Source of the DNA: an uncultured Lachnospiraceae bacterium
GTDB taxonomy: Bacteria; Bacillota; Clostridia; Lachnospirales; Lachnospiraceae
Direction of reading: 5' to 3'
Assembly (NCBI GenBank): GCA_948470755.1
Contig: CAOKPU010000038.1
Location: 1-32,409 of the forward strand
DNA: 32,409 bases
This document shows positions 32,258-32,409 of this stretch, piece after piece. The first letter of the stretch is position 1. The number at the start of each line of letters is the position of its first letter. A program made the position numbers and the translations under genes. Under the pieces are notes generated by a model, which saw only the letters and a list, made by a program, of their open reading frames with translations, made no database searches and had not been told where the DNA came from.

Positions 32258-32291
32258 AAAAAACCGGCATGAATTTTCATGCCGGTTTTTT
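32258..32291 (+). terminator. Rho-independent terminator after pfp
   Basis: AAAAACCGGCATGAA pairs with TTCATGCCGGTTTTT with a two-base centre (real loop AATTTT), ending in six T (32286-32291). Confidence 0.9.
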
Positions 32292-32305
32292 GTATCATAG
32301 GATCC

Positions 32306-32409
32306 GGGTGTCAAAAGGCCCATCCGGCGGCCCCGCCTGGCAGATGGCACCCAACAAAGTGATAGCAGACCGTAGGGGGGTCCGTGAATGGATACCCCGG
32401 ACAGAAAAA
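32306..32409. other. Non-coding tail with nested complementary segments
   Basis: No gene is seen to the window end. GGGTG (32306-32310) can pair with CACCC (32348-32352), CCATC with GATGG, and GGCGG with CCGCC inside it, a nested fold over about 47 bases. A second candidate stem, GTCCG with CGGAC, lies near the end. It is cut by the window edge; a structured RNA or a repeat element are both possible. Confidence 0.35.

Overview
The window is about 32 kb of chromosome from an anaerobic Firmicute, most likely a gut Lachnospiraceae relative (Blautia, Roseburia or Lachnoclostridium type). The evidence is moderate GC, strong AGGAGG ribosome binding sites, YesN/LytS-type two-component proteins, a pyrophosphate-type phosphofructokinase, and a fucose/rhamnose-type bacterial microcompartment (BMC) operon without any B12 enzyme in view. 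It is a nearly complete L-fucose utilisation island.

Region 1 (1-8706) is the BMC operon. It holds a class II fuculose-phosphate-type aldolase with a Cys-rich C-terminal extension, a GlcG/HbpS-like protein, a CoA-acylating aldehyde dehydrogenase, a zinc alcohol dehydrogenase, four BMC-H shell proteins, PduL phosphotransacylase, a PduN/EutN vertex protein, PduS-like flavo-Fe-S protein and a PduT-like trimeric shell protein. A rho-independent terminator closes it. The operon probably extends upstream: no propanediol dehydratase or glycyl radical activase lies inside the window. Region 2 (8742-10170) has a DeoR-family regulator and a FucU-type mutarotase.

Region 3 (10198-15084) encodes a YesN-type response regulator, a membrane sensor kinase, a membrane-anchored sugar-binding protein (together a three-part sensing module) and a small unknown protein. 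Region 4 (15097-18332) is a divergent AraC regulator plus a zinc dehydrogenase and an aldo/keto reductase. Region 5 (18411-24893) holds a minus-strand lipoprotein, a DUF4867-like protein, and a ribose/galactose-type ABC importer (permease, ATPase, permease, binding lipoprotein).

Region 6 (24909-29276) holds a divergent AraC regulator, L-fucose isomerase and a RhaB-like sugar kinase. Region 7 (29321-32409) is housekeeping or unrelated: tRNA-Leu(UAG), a probable small structured RNA, a secreted SGNH hydrolase with an SH3 domain, PPi-dependent phosphofructokinase and a structured tail.

Inferred pathway: the ABC importer brings in L-fucose; FucU, FucI and the kinase make L-fuculose-1-phosphate; the encapsulated aldolase splits it to DHAP and lactaldehyde. 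Lactaldehyde is reduced to 1,2-propanediol, which an enzyme encoded outside the window would dehydrate to propionaldehyde. The compartment then disproportionates that to propanol and propionyl-phosphate, with PduS/PduT handling electrons. DHAP joins glycolysis.

The most interesting observations are a BMC-H gene with two in-frame starts giving a 45-residue charged N-terminal extension, a 16-bp tandem repeat array between shell genes, a Cys-rich linker ahead of the aldolase targeting helix, an apparent targeting helix on the GlcG-like protein, and a candidate structured RNA after the tRNA gene.
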